Assembly: GCF_012275515.1 (NCBI RefSeq)
Contig: NZ_JAAZQL010000002.1
Span: 62,001 to 126,000 of the forward strand
Length of the DNA stretch: 64,000 bases
From: Novosphingobium sp. SG707
Lineage (GTDB): Bacteria; Pseudomonadota; Alphaproteobacteria; Sphingomonadales; Sphingomonadaceae
Direction: 5' to 3'
Positions 1 to 7,887 of the stretch are shown in pieces. The translations under genes and the position numbers were made by a program. The notes under the pieces are model-generated. The model ran no database searches and had not been told where the DNA came from. It was given only the letters and a program-made list of their open reading frames with translations. The number at the start of each line of letters is the position of its first letter. Position 1 is the first letter of the stretch.

Positions 1-507
1 CATGTTCGCGCGCGCGGCGTTGAGCGCATTGTCCTCGTCGGGCAGATCGACGGTTTTCACCACCTTCTTCTGCGTCAGGTCGATGGTGGCATATTGCCAC
101 TTGCTGACCTTGTAGCGGTCGACGGCTTTGTCGATCGTCATCATGATCGTGTAGAAATATTTGCCCGTCGGATCAGGCACGCCGCCGGTAAAACGATATT
201 TCGTCGTCGGCGTGTTCAGGCTGAACTTGTTGAGCACCTTGCGAGTAGCGGTGTCGAGCACCTCGATCCCGCCCGTGGTGATGGTGGTGACATAGATCCG
301 CTTGTGATCGTTCGACAGGCGCAGGGATGTCGGAAGACCCGTGTCGAGCTTGATATGCTCGGCGATCTTGCCGGTGGTCTCCTCCACCACGAACAGCTTG
401 TCCGGATATGTGCCCATCACGATGGGGGCGGCGCTTGCGGCCACCGGAGCGGCGGCCAGCATAAGGCCGGCAAGGCGGAGAGATTTGCCAGAGCGGGAAT
501 GCGTCAT
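1..507 (-). CDS. qhpB: Quinohemoprotein amine dehydrogenase beta subunit, partial (cut by left edge)
   Basis: This is the N-terminal 169 codons of a secreted beta-propeller protein; the reading frame is still open at base 1. It begins with a Sec-type signal peptide (RSGKSLRLAGLMLAAAPVAA, cleavage near ASAAP). Propeller-like repeats follow, such as KLFVVEETTGKIAEHIKL, KRIYVTTITTGGIEVLDT and a TGKYFYTIMM strand. In quinohemoprotein amine dehydrogenase (QHNDH) the beta subunit is a seven-bladed propeller that packs over the quinone-bearing gamma subunit in the periplasm. The call rests on gene order (alpha, radical SAM, gamma, then this gene) as well as the repeat pattern. A 52-base gap separates it from qhpC. 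The family's usual length is about 350 residues, so about half is missing here. Confidence 0.85.
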   Translation of the reverse strand, partial: MTHSRSGKSLRLAGLMLAAAPVAASAAPIVMGTYPDKLFVVEETTGKIAEHIKLDTGLPTSLRLSNDHKRIYVTTITTGGIEVLDTATRKVLNKFSLNTPTTKYRFTGGVPDPTGKYFYTIMMTIDKAVDRYKVSKWQYATIDLTQKKVVKTVDLPDEDNALNAARANM

Positions 508-559
508 GTGGCAGGCTCTTTCATGAGAAAGGTCGCAAGATCGGGCGCTTGGGCCGCGA

Positions 560-901
560 TCAGGGAAAGATGATGTCCAGGCTGCGCCAGTCCTTGGCCG
601 CGGCCGAGCAATTGCTGGCCCAGTCGGGCGAGTAATTGACATGGTCGGGCACCTGCACCGGCCAGAAGCAGGTGACATAGCAGTCATAGATGTCGCGCTC
701 GACCGGCTGGCAAAGGCCCGCCGTGCCGCCGCTGGCGTCCACTTCCCAGCCGGGCGAGAAGGACAGGGTGCAGCCCATCGGCACATGCGGGCGCACTTGC
801 TGTTGCAGGGCCACGACATCCTCCTGCATGGCGGCGGTTTGCGCCTCCACGCTTGCGTCAATCGCCTTGGCCTTTTGGTTGATGGGGCGCAAATGCTTCA
901 T
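560..901 (-). CDS. qhpC: Quinohemoprotein amine dehydrogenase gamma subunit (CTQ-bearing)
   Basis: The 113-residue precursor of the catalytic subunit has an N-terminal leader that is not a Sec signal, followed by a Cys-rich core. Every residue known to be cross-linked in the family is present with exact spacing. The cysteine tryptophylquinone (CTQ) pair is C74/W80, and the thioether pairs are C44/E53, C64/D70 and C78/D86. These match Cys37-Trp43, Cys7-Glu16, Cys27-Asp33 and Cys41-Asp49 of the characterised enzymes with a constant offset of 37. D70 also corresponds to the catalytic Asp. C98 is an additional Cys. Its ATG overlaps the qhpD stop (ATGA), which implies translational coupling with its radical-SAM maturase. 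The leader is normally removed before or during export. Offset 37 suggests a longer leader than the 28 residues known in Paracoccus. Confidence 0.95.
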   Translation of the reverse strand: MKHLRPINQKAKAIDASVEAQTAAMQEDVVALQQQVRPHVPMGCTLSFSPGWEVDASGGTAGLCQPVERDIYDCYVTCFWPVQVPDHVNYSPDWASNCSAAAKDWRSLDIIFP

Positions 902-2349
902 GACAGGCCCTTTCTTTCAGCAAACTTTTCGAGGAATTCGGGGTTTTGCACCGCCAGCGTGCCCTGGATTTTCAGGCAGGTGTCGGTCCATTCGCGGATC
1001 CAGTCGCAATAATGCAGATTGGCATGGCCCGTGTCGCCATAGCGGACAAAGGCTTCGTGATGGCATCCGCCAGCGCACAAAGGCCGCGCCCAGCACGACT
1101 GGCACGCATATTTGGCGCCGACATGGCCCTTGCTCAGGAACTCGCCCTGCGCCTTGCGGTCGATGCCGCTGGAGACATGGCCCATCACATGGCTGTCGGC
1201 GTCGGTGAAGCGGTGGCAGGGCGAGAGATCACCGGAAGGGCTGACCCCGAGCAGGCCCAGACCGGCACCGCAGGGGTGGCTCTTGTTCGTCCCCTGAACC
1301 AATTCGCCAATGGTTTCCGAAACATTGGAAAACCCGTGCATCCGGCCTTTAAGCGCATAATCGAGCCATTCATCGGCCAGCAGATGGAACTGCTCCAGCA
1401 CGGTGACCATGCCTTCCTCGCCCAGCGCATAAGCCTGTTCGCCCGATTCCGTCACGGGCGCAAAGCCGACCTCGTGAAAGCCGATATCCTCGCGCAGGTG
1501 GCGGAAGATGCTGACCACATCGGTCACGCCTTTGCTCAGCGTCACGCGGGCGGTGATCGCGCGGGTGCGATGGCGGGCGATCAGTTTGCGCAGCTTGGGC
1601 TCGATGACATCATAGCTGCCCTTGCCGCTTTTATAGACGCGCCGCTTGTCCTGCATCTCCTTGGGGCCGTCGATGCTCACCGTGACGCCGATTTGCTCGG
1701 TCGCCAGAAACTCGATGATGTCGTCGGTCAGCAGCGTGGCATTGGTGGTCAGGCTGAAGGTGATGGTGCGACCCTGGGCCGTGGCCTGATCCGTGGCATA
1801 GGCGACGACCTGCCGCAGCAGCGGAAAGTTCATCAGCGTTTCGCCGCCAAAGAAGGTGATATGCACCGCAGGCCGCCCGCCCGACTGCGCCAGCAATAGG
1901 TCGACCGAAGCCTTGGCGGTGTCGATGGTCATGTATTTGGGCTTGCCGTTTGGCGTGGCGATCTTGTCCGCGCCAAATTCATAGCAATAGGTGCAGGCCA
2001 GATTGCACTGGTTGGTGATGTTGAGCACCAACGCCTGAAGCGGATAATCGCCCTCCGGCTTGGCCGGGGCAGGGGCTGCTACCGTCTGATCCGAAACGAT
2101 CACGCGGGCAAGGCGCAGCTCGCGCACCAGATCTTCGGCATCGGCGGCACTGTAGCCGGAACCGGTCAGAGTGGTGATCAGATCGCCATGGGCCATTTCC
2201 ACGCCGTCCAGCATGGAGAGCACTTCGCCCACCGCGCCGTCGAGCGCGAAGATCGCGCCCGCCGACACCAGATAAATGAAATCCTGCCCCTGCGCGTCAA
2301 AGCGATGGACCTCGCCGCTGCGATAGGTGTGGGTCAAAGGCGCGCTCAT
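898..2349 (-). CDS. qhpD: Radical SAM peptide-modifying enzyme QhpD (forms thioether cross-links in QhpC)
   Basis: This 483-residue cytoplasmic radical-SAM/SPASM enzyme installs the Cys-to-Asp/Glu thioether cross-links in the gamma subunit. The N-terminal 100 residues resemble a peptide-recognition domain. The radical-SAM cluster motif is C115xxxC119xxC122 (NQCNLACTYCYE), followed by FFGGET. The C-terminal SPASM region contributes C360, C378, C416, C419, C425, C429 and C448 for auxiliary Fe-S clusters. The start was placed at MSAPLTH because it overlaps the qhpA stop as ATGA and the upstream in-frame extension is Arg-rich, unlike the family. The stop overlaps the qhpC start in the same way, so A-D-C form one translationally coupled unit. 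The order matches the qhpADCB operon of Paracoccus and Pseudomonas (peaB in the latter). Confidence 0.95.
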   Translation of the reverse strand: MSAPLTHTYRSGEVHRFDAQGQDFIYLVSAGAIFALDGAVGEVLSMLDGVEMAHGDLITTLTGSGYSAADAEDLVRELRLARVIVSDQTVAAPAPAKPEGDYPLQALVLNITNQCNLACTYCYEFGADKIATPNGKPKYMTIDTAKASVDLLLAQSGGRPAVHITFFGGETLMNFPLLRQVVAYATDQATAQGRTITFSLTTNATLLTDDIIEFLATEQIGVTVSIDGPKEMQDKRRVYKSGKGSYDVIEPKLRKLIARHRTRAITARVTLSKGVTDVVSIFRHLREDIGFHEVGFAPVTESGEQAYALGEEGMVTVLEQFHLLADEWLDYALKGRMHGFSNVSETIGELVQGTNKSHPCGAGLGLLGVSPSGDLSPCHRFTDADSHVMGHVSSGIDRKAQGEFLSKGHVGAKYACQSCWARPLCAGGCHHEAFVRYGDTGHANLHYCDWIREWTDTCLKIQGTLAVQNPEFLEKFAERKGLS

Positions 2350-4145
2350 TGATTCACCTCCGGCTGATCCCAGCGCTTGTAGGCGGGCACGGTCACGACC
2401 ATGAAAGCCTTGGCGGTCAGGGGCTTGCCATCGGCGCCCTTTTCCGCCTTGGCGGTGGCGGTGACCCAGACCTCGCCGTAATTGTTGCGGTTCCATTTGC
2501 GCTGGGGGTTGGGCCCGTCGATGTTGGGCGTAAAGAACCCGGCGGTGGAGAGCTTGCCGACGAAATTCACGTCATCATCGTAATAGACCGAGGGGAATTC
2601 ACCCATCGAGAAACTGGCGTCGATCGGGCCGATGGCCACGTCATCGGCGGTCCCCGCCTTGCCATCCGCGCCCTTGTCATAACCAATGGCCTCGAATTGC
2701 AGGTATCCCTTGGGGTGCTTCTCGCTGCCGCCAAGACGGGCCAGCGAGGTTTCGGGCGTGACCTTGATGTAATCGACCTTTTTGTAGATCGGCAGCGCCT
2801 TTTCCAGCACCGCCCCGCCAATGGCCACATCATGCGCGCCCACGGTGGCATCGGCGGCTACATCGACACTCAGCACGATTTCATCATCGCTGGCCGAGAC
2901 GATCTTTTTGGCCACGACGCCCTTGCCCAGCGTAATATCCGACAGGGCGAATTTGGTCGGCAGCTTGTCCCCGATGATGTGAAGCTGCGCGCCCATCGTG
3001 CCGGTCTTGACCGCATCGGGGGTGACGCTGGCGATGGTCGGTTCGGTGCTGGCCTTGGTCAGTTTGACGTCAAAGCCGAACTCCTCATAGGCGCCCCAAT
3101 ACCAGCGGCCCGCCGCCGATTTCTGATCGGGGGCAAACCACATGGTTTCGCGCGCCTCATGCGCGGGAGCATCGGGGGCGGTCATATCGCCCATGCCCTT
3201 CGACTTGCCGCGCCAGGAATAGCCCGAATAGACGATGCCGCTGCCGGTGCGGGTGATCGTGGAGCCGTCCTTCAGGGATTTGAGCGTGATGGTGGTGGTG
3301 AAATCCTCGCCCTTGGGCGCGATCACCATCGATCCGGCATAGCGGCCCTTGCCGGGCAGATCGGCCGAAACCAGCCATTTGCCCGCCAGAGCGGCCGGGC
3401 GCATCCTCGCGCTCCACGATGCCCATTCGGCCGAATGCAGCGGGGCCACCTTGCGCATGTACTCCAGCGCAACCTCGCCCGGCGTCGGCCCCTTGGCGGC
3501 CGGTGCGCCATAGCCCTGCGGGATGCCGTGTTCGTCCACGCCGCGGCGATATTGGACCTCGGCCTGCGAATAGAGCGCGATGTGGAATTCCTGCAGCAGC
3601 TTCCACTCATTGGCCGACCGGCGCCAGCTCAGGGGTTGGGCGAAGGCGTGGCACGAGGCGCAGGCCGCGCGCACCGTTTCATTGGGGATGTTGGTTTCAT
3701 CCAGCACGCGCTTTTCGGTCAGATACATGACCGGCTTGGCCTCGTCCGGGGCAAGGCCATGGCTGGCCGAAAGCGAGCGGATGACCTTCTTGGCATCCTC
3801 GGCGGTGATGACCAGCCCGTTGAGCTTGACCATGCGGTGGATCGCCTGTGCCCAGCCTTCGGGCGTGGTGCGCATCCAGGAAATGCGCGACAGGTTGCCC
3901 TTGCCGTCATTGGTGTGGCACGCGCCGCATTTATCGATGACCAGCTTGTCGGTCACGGGAATGCCCGCTTCCTTTTCGCCGCCCTGTTCGTCGGCCTGCG
4001 CCACGGCCGGGGCCGCGCCATGCAGCACCGCCATGCCCAGCGCCGTGGCGGTCAGGCCAAGCAGTGCCAGACGATTGCGTTTTGACGGCGTGCGTTTCGA
4101 TAACGCAAGAGCGCCGGAATCCGAGGGATCGGACGGGAAGGCCAT
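2346..4145 (-). CDS. qhpA: Quinohemoprotein amine dehydrogenase alpha subunit (diheme)
   Basis: This 599-residue secreted diheme subunit passes electrons from CTQ to soluble acceptors. A long basic N-region and hydrophobic core (residues 26-50, ending AVAQA) form the signal peptide. Two heme c sites follow: C73GAC76H near the mature N-terminus and C162ASC165H. The C-terminal two thirds are the beta-sandwich domains typical of the family. The protein is larger than the roughly 490-residue mature Paracoccus subunit, so it carries insertions. A G-rich ribosome site (GGGGGGAA) lies upstream of the ATG. It is the first gene of qhpADCB and ends in an ATGA overlap with qhpD. Upstream on the same strand are a terminator and iorB, so qhp probably has its own promoter in 4146-4286. 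Confidence 0.93.
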   Translation of the reverse strand: MAFPSDPSDSGALALSKRTPSKRNRLALLGLTATALGMAVLHGAAPAVAQADEQGGEKEAGIPVTDKLVIDKCGACHTNDGKGNLSRISWMRTTPEGWAQAIHRMVKLNGLVITAEDAKKVIRSLSASHGLAPDEAKPVMYLTEKRVLDETNIPNETVRAACASCHAFAQPLSWRRSANEWKLLQEFHIALYSQAEVQYRRGVDEHGIPQGYGAPAAKGPTPGEVALEYMRKVAPLHSAEWASWSARMRPAALAGKWLVSADLPGKGRYAGSMVIAPKGEDFTTTITLKSLKDGSTITRTGSGIVYSGYSWRGKSKGMGDMTAPDAPAHEARETMWFAPDQKSAAGRWYWGAYEEFGFDVKLTKASTEPTIASVTPDAVKTGTMGAQLHIIGDKLPTKFALSDITLGKGVVAKKIVSASDDEIVLSVDVAADATVGAHDVAIGGAVLEKALPIYKKVDYIKVTPETSLARLGGSEKHPKGYLQFEAIGYDKGADGKAGTADDVAIGPIDASFSMGEFPSVYYDDDVNFVGKLSTAGFFTPNIDGPNPQRKWNRNNYGEVWVTATAKAEKGADGKPLTAKAFMVVTVPAYKRWDQPEVNQ

Positions 4146-4286
4146 AGTGTTAAATTCCCCCCAAGCTGGAATCTGATGCCATGAATCGGTGGCTTCGGCG
4201 AGAAGATTGGACAGGCGTCAAAAATCCTTCAAGCGCCTTTTTGCTTTATACGCAGTTTGGCGCAAACAGCGCGGCTCCATGATGAC

Positions 4287-4322
4287 AAAACCCGCCCCCT
4301 GCCGCGCAAGGAGCGGGTTTTA
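4287..4322 (-). terminator. Rho-independent terminator after iorB
   Basis: Read on the minus strand, an inverted repeat AAAACCCGC/GCGGGTTTT brackets a GC-rich loop and ends in a run of T. It lies about 20 bases past the iorB stop and about 140 bases before the qhpA start, so it would separate the two transcription units. Confidence 0.7.
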
Positions 4323-4342
4323 TCGCGCATTTCGGGCGTTTT

Positions 4343-6526
4343 TCAGGCCAGCTTCAGCGGCAATTGGCGCAACCTCTGTCCGGTTGCGGCAAAGATCGCA
4401 TTGGCCAGCGCCGGGATCACCGGGGGCAGCGAGGGTTCGCCAAGGCCGGTGGGCGGATAATCGGTTTTCAGAAATTGCACCGCGATCTCGCGCGGCACCT
4501 GTTCGATGCGGATCAGGGGAAAGTCGCCAAAGCTCTCGGCCTGCACCACACCCTTCACCTGCTCGATCTTCTGCTCGACCATGCCTTGGCCGAGCCCCTC
4601 GTTGACCGCGCCCTGCACCTGATGGCGCGCATTGATCGGGTTGATGATCTGGCTGCCGATGTCGCCGCAGGCCCAGACCTTGTCCACCCGCACATTATTG
4701 CCCTCGGTGATGGTGATATCGACCACCTCGGCAAAATAGCCGCGATGGCTGAAATAGAAGCCGAAGCCGCGCCCGCGCTTCTCACCCTTGGGGCCGGGGG
4801 TCAGCTTGCCGCCCTGCCAATTCGCCATCTTGCACACGCCTTCGATCACCGCCCGTGCCCGGCCCGAATGGAGTACCGGCCGCCCCGGCACCACCGCCAG
4901 ATCGCGCGGGGCCCCCAGCGTGCGGCGCATCAGTTCGGGCAGGTCGATCCCGGCAGCCTGCGCAATCTCGTCCATAAAGCTTTGATAGACAAAGGACACC
5001 GCATTGGATGTGGGTGCGCGCAGCCAGCCTGTCGCCAGATTGGTGGGCAGATAGGTGATGCCGATTTCGGAATCGGCCAGCACATTGACCGGAAATTCGA
5101 ACGGGCTCATCTCCGCCGCGCGGATCGGTTTGCCATCCTTGCCAAAGCTGACGAAATGATCGCGGAAGGCCACCAGATCGCCCTTGGCGTCCAGCCCTGC
5201 CGTAAAGCGGTGCCAGCCTGCGGGGCGGTAATAATCGTGGCGCAGATCATCGGTGCGGTCGAACAGGATCTTGACCGGTTTGCCCGGCAGAGCCTTGGCC
5301 ACCTGCGCCACCATCACCATGTAATCATTGATGAGCCGCCGCCCAAAGCCGCCGCCGATGCGGGTCTGGTGGATGGTGATGTCCTCGCCCTTGATGCCCA
5401 GCATGGCGGCGGTATCATTGCGGCCATTGTTGGGGGCCTGACTGGGCGCCCAGATCTCCAGCTTGCCATCGGCCCAGCGGCCCGTGCAATTCTGCGGCTC
5501 CAGCGTGCCATGGGCCAGGAAGGGATAGGAGTAATCCGCCGTGATGGTTTTGGCCGCGCCCGCCAGAGCCTTGGCCACATCACCATTCTTGGCATGGGCA
5601 ATCTGCGGCCCGGCGGCAAAGGCGGCGGCTGCGCCCTTGTCATAGGCCTCGGTGGAAAAGCCCTGCTGCGCGGCATCGTCCCACGTTACCTTGACGGCCT
5701 CGCGCGCATTTTTGGCCGTCCACCAACTGTCGGCCACCACGACCAGCGTATCGAATTTGCCCGGCGCGACCGAATTGCTGTTGACCGGCACCACCGCGAT
5801 CACGCCCTTGCGCTTCAGCGCCGTGCCCGCGTCATGGGATGCGATGGTGGCGCCATGGGCCGGGGCCTTGATGATCGCGCCATGGATCAGGCCGGGCATG
5901 TCCACATCAATGCCGAAAAGCGGCTTGCCCTGCGTGATCGCCACCGTATCGACGCCGATCTTGGACTGACCGATGATGGAAAAGCGCGAGGGATCCTTGA
6001 GTGCCACCTTGGCCAGATCGGGCGCTGTTTCGCCCGCCGCGCCCCGCGCAAAGGCGGCATAGGGTGCGGTCCTGCCCGAGGCCGCATGGGAAACCTTGCC
6101 CGCCGCCGTGGTCAGGCTGGCTGCGCCCACGCCCCATTCCTTCGCCGCCGCGCTCAGGATCATCGCCCGCGCCGCCGCGCCCACCTGCCGCATGGGCAGC
6201 CAGTTGTTGGGCGTCGAATTCGACCCGCCCGCACTTTGCACGCCATAGATCTTGTCATTGGCCAGCGTGGGCTCGATCACTACCTGATCCCAGCTCAGAT
6301 CCAGCTCTTCTGCGATCAGCATGGGCAGCATGGTGCGGATGCCTTGGCCGATCTCGGGGTTCTTGGAGCCGATAATGACCTTGTTATCCGCGCCGATGCG
6401 AATGAAGGCGTTGAGCGGCACCGCGCCGGGCGTCTCCGCCAAGGCAATCCGCGCCTCAAACGCCAAGGCGCCTGCGCCCACCAGCGAAGCGGCCATGAAG
6501 CCGCGACGATCGATAACAGCGCTCAT
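4343..6526 (-). CDS. Molybdopterin-binding subunit of an IorB-type aldehyde/isoquinoline oxidoreductase
   Basis: This 727-residue large subunit belongs to the xanthine dehydrogenase family, of the single-polypeptide kind with a Tat leader (D6RRGFMAAS, then a hydrophobic stretch to about residue 30). Molybdenum-cofactor signatures are visible: GGGFGRR at 391-397 and TGLGEP near 693-698, with E697 in the position of the catalytic Glu. Isoquinoline 1-oxidoreductase IorB and periplasmic aldehyde dehydrogenases share this layout. The start MSAVIDRRGF was chosen because it overlaps the iorA stop (ATGA) and puts the twin Arg near the N-terminus. Next to an amine dehydrogenase operon, oxidation of amine-derived aldehydes is the likely job. 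That substrate is inferred, not seen. Confidence 0.85.
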   Translation of the reverse strand: MSAVIDRRGFMAASLVGAGALAFEARIALAETPGAVPLNAFIRIGADNKVIIGSKNPEIGQGIRTMLPMLIAEELDLSWDQVVIEPTLANDKIYGVQSAGGSNSTPNNWLPMRQVGAAARAMILSAAAKEWGVGAASLTTAAGKVSHAASGRTAPYAAFARGAAGETAPDLAKVALKDPSRFSIIGQSKIGVDTVAITQGKPLFGIDVDMPGLIHGAIIKAPAHGATIASHDAGTALKRKGVIAVVPVNSNSVAPGKFDTLVVVADSWWTAKNAREAVKVTWDDAAQQGFSTEAYDKGAAAAFAAGPQIAHAKNGDVAKALAGAAKTITADYSYPFLAHGTLEPQNCTGRWADGKLEIWAPSQAPNNGRNDTAAMLGIKGEDITIHQTRIGGGFGRRLINDYMVMVAQVAKALPGKPVKILFDRTDDLRHDYYRPAGWHRFTAGLDAKGDLVAFRDHFVSFGKDGKPIRAAEMSPFEFPVNVLADSEIGITYLPTNLATGWLRAPTSNAVSFVYQSFMDEIAQAAGIDLPELMRRTLGAPRDLAVVPGRPVLHSGRARAVIEGVCKMANWQGGKLTPGPKGEKRGRGFGFYFSHRGYFAEVVDITITEGNNVRVDKVWACGDIGSQIINPINARHQVQGAVNEGLGQGMVEQKIEQVKGVVQAESFGDFPLIRIEQVPREIAVQFLKTDYPPTGLGEPSLPPVIPALANAIFAATGQRLRQLPLKLA

Positions 6527-7011
6527 GCCGCATCTCCCGTCACATCGGCCAATTCGGCCGCTTTCCTGATCGCGCGGCGGATGCGCAGATAGGTGGCGCA
6601 GCGGCACAGGTTGCCGTTCATGCCCGCGTCGATTTCCTCATCGCTCGGCTTGGGATTGGCCAGCAACAGAGCCGTTGCCGACAGGATCTGTCCGGCCTGA
6701 CAATATCCGCATTGCGGCACGTCGATCTCGCGCCACATGTCCACCAGTTTGGCCCCCTGCGGCAGAGCCGTCGCGCCCTCGATCGTGGTGATCTTATGCC
6801 CCGCCGCCGCCGACACCGGCGTCTGGCAAGAGCGCACCGCCTGTCCATCGAGCAGTACCGTGCAGGCCCCGCAAAGCCCTTGCCCACAGCCGAACTTGGT
6901 GCCCGGCATCTTCAATTCCTCGCGCAGCACCCAAAGCAGCGGCTTGTCCGCATCGGTCGTCACGCTGACCGGCTTGCGGTTGATGGTAAGGGCGAATTTT
7001 CCTTGGCTCAC
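6523..7011 (-). CDS. [2Fe-2S] subunit of the IorAB-type oxidoreductase
   Basis: This 162-residue iron-sulfur subunit pairs with the molybdopterin subunit encoded just downstream. A plant-ferredoxin-like N-terminal domain holds the first cluster (C42, C47, C50, C62; motif GCGQGLCGACTVLLDG). The all-helical domain holds the second (C101GYC104 and C136RC138). Length and motif spacing match IorA and the small subunits of periplasmic aldehyde oxidoreductases. It has no signal peptide, so it would travel folded with the Tat-tagged large subunit. The stop overlaps the next start (ATGA). It is divergent from the TetR gene at 7150 across a 138-base promoter region. Confidence 0.88.
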   Translation of the reverse strand: MSQGKFALTINRKPVSVTTDADKPLLWVLREELKMPGTKFGCGQGLCGACTVLLDGQAVRSCQTPVSAAAGHKITTIEGATALPQGAKLVDMWREIDVPQCGYCQAGQILSATALLLANPKPSDEEIDAGMNGNLCRCATYLRIRRAIRKAAELADVTGDAA

Positions 7012-7149
7012 GTTTGCGGGCTCCTGATGGGAACATAGGGGCAGACCGGCCGATACTGGACGCGCTTCAAGATTCCGTCAAGCCGCGTGCCGGGGACAGT
7101 TGCCATAAGCGCAAGCCGGTGGCATGGCGCCGCCAGGAGAAGAAGCCCC
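7012..7149. promoter_or_regulatory. Divergent promoter region between iorAB and the tetR gene
   Basis: A 138-base gap lies between divergently transcribed genes. By the usual arrangement of TetR repressors it should hold both promoters and the operator. I see no convincing long palindrome, so the operator is not placed. The tetR ribosome site AGGAGAAG lies at about 7133-7140. Confidence 0.4.
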
Positions 7150-7818
7150 ATGGACCTATCGGAAGACCTCGTCACCACCGCGCGCCCCGGCACCTATTCG
7201 CGCGGGACAGAGACGGTGGACGCGATTTTGAAAGCGGCGCTCGGCGTGCTGATCGACGAGGGTGCGGCGGCCTTCACCATCCGGCGGATTGCGGCGGCCT
7301 GCGGGATGAAGGTGGGCAATGTCTCCTATCATTTCCCGCGTAAGGAAATGCTGGTTCAGGTGCTGCTCGATGAATTGCTGGCCTCCTATGAAAAGGTGCT
7401 GGAGGACCGCGTGCGCCAGCCCGACCTGACCACGGAGGAGCGGCTGCGGCTGCTGATCGTGATTTGTCTCGAGGATATTGCGGGCAAGCGGACCACGCGG
7501 CTGTTCACCGAACTGTGGGCGCTGGCCAATCACAATGATTTCATCGCCGATCGCGTGCGGGGCTTCTATCAGCGGGTGCATGATTTCATCGGTGAATATG
7601 TCGCCGCGCTCAACCCCGCGCTGACCAGCGAGGAAGTGGCCATCGTCTCGCTCTATATCAGCGCCAGCATGGAGGGATCGACGCCCTTCCTTGGCTTTGA
7701 AAAGCCATGGGCCGACCGGATGCCCGCCTATACGTCAATTGCCGTGCATGGGCTGGTTACACTTGCCAAAACGATCACTTCGCGAGAGATTGCCGGAATG
7801 ACAAGCCAGACGGCCTGA
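7150..7818 (+). CDS. TetR family transcriptional regulator
   Basis: This 222-residue regulator has an N-terminal helix-turn-helix (AAFTIRRIAAACGMKVGNVSYHF, then PRKEMLVQ) characteristic of TetR/AcrR proteins. A helical ligand-binding domain of about 150 residues follows. The start was moved from the first in-frame ATG (7087) to MDLSEDL because a strong AGGAG ribosome site lies directly before it and the extra 21 residues look non-coding. It lies between the divergent iorAB/qhp side and the MFS and amine dehydrogenase genes downstream. It is therefore a candidate regulator of amine or aldehyde catabolism; the ligand is unknown. Confidence 0.85.
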   Translation: MDLSEDLVTTARPGTYSRGTETVDAILKAALGVLIDEGAAAFTIRRIAAACGMKVGNVSYHFPRKEMLVQVLLDELLASYEKVLEDRVRQPDLTTEERLRLLIVICLEDIAGKRTTRLFTELWALANHNDFIADRVRGFYQRVHDFIGEYVAALNPALTSEEVAIVSLYISASMEGSTPFLGFEKPWADRMPAYTSIAVHGLVTLAKTITSREIAGMTSQTA

Positions 7819-7887
7819 GCCGTCGGCGCCTTCTGACGCAGGACACCGGCCTGCCGCGATGGTCGCGGCGGGCAAAGGGGGCTGTTT

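Noticed and set aside
2349..4085. Long open frame on the plus strand opposite qhpA (578 codons)
   Set aside because: It mirrors qhpA codon structure, is His/Gly/Arg-rich without domain similarity and has no ribosome site. It is a GC-rich antisense shadow.
4364..6592. 742-codon open frame opposite the iorB-like gene
   Set aside because: The composition is typical of antisense frames in high-GC DNA; the minus-strand gene has clear molybdenum-enzyme motifs.
7866..7882. GGCGGGCAAAGGGGG before the MFS gene, resembling the start of the palindromic unit
   Set aside because: The preceding TGCCTCC and the following CCCTTTGCAATCCC are both absent, so it is a chance 13-base match.
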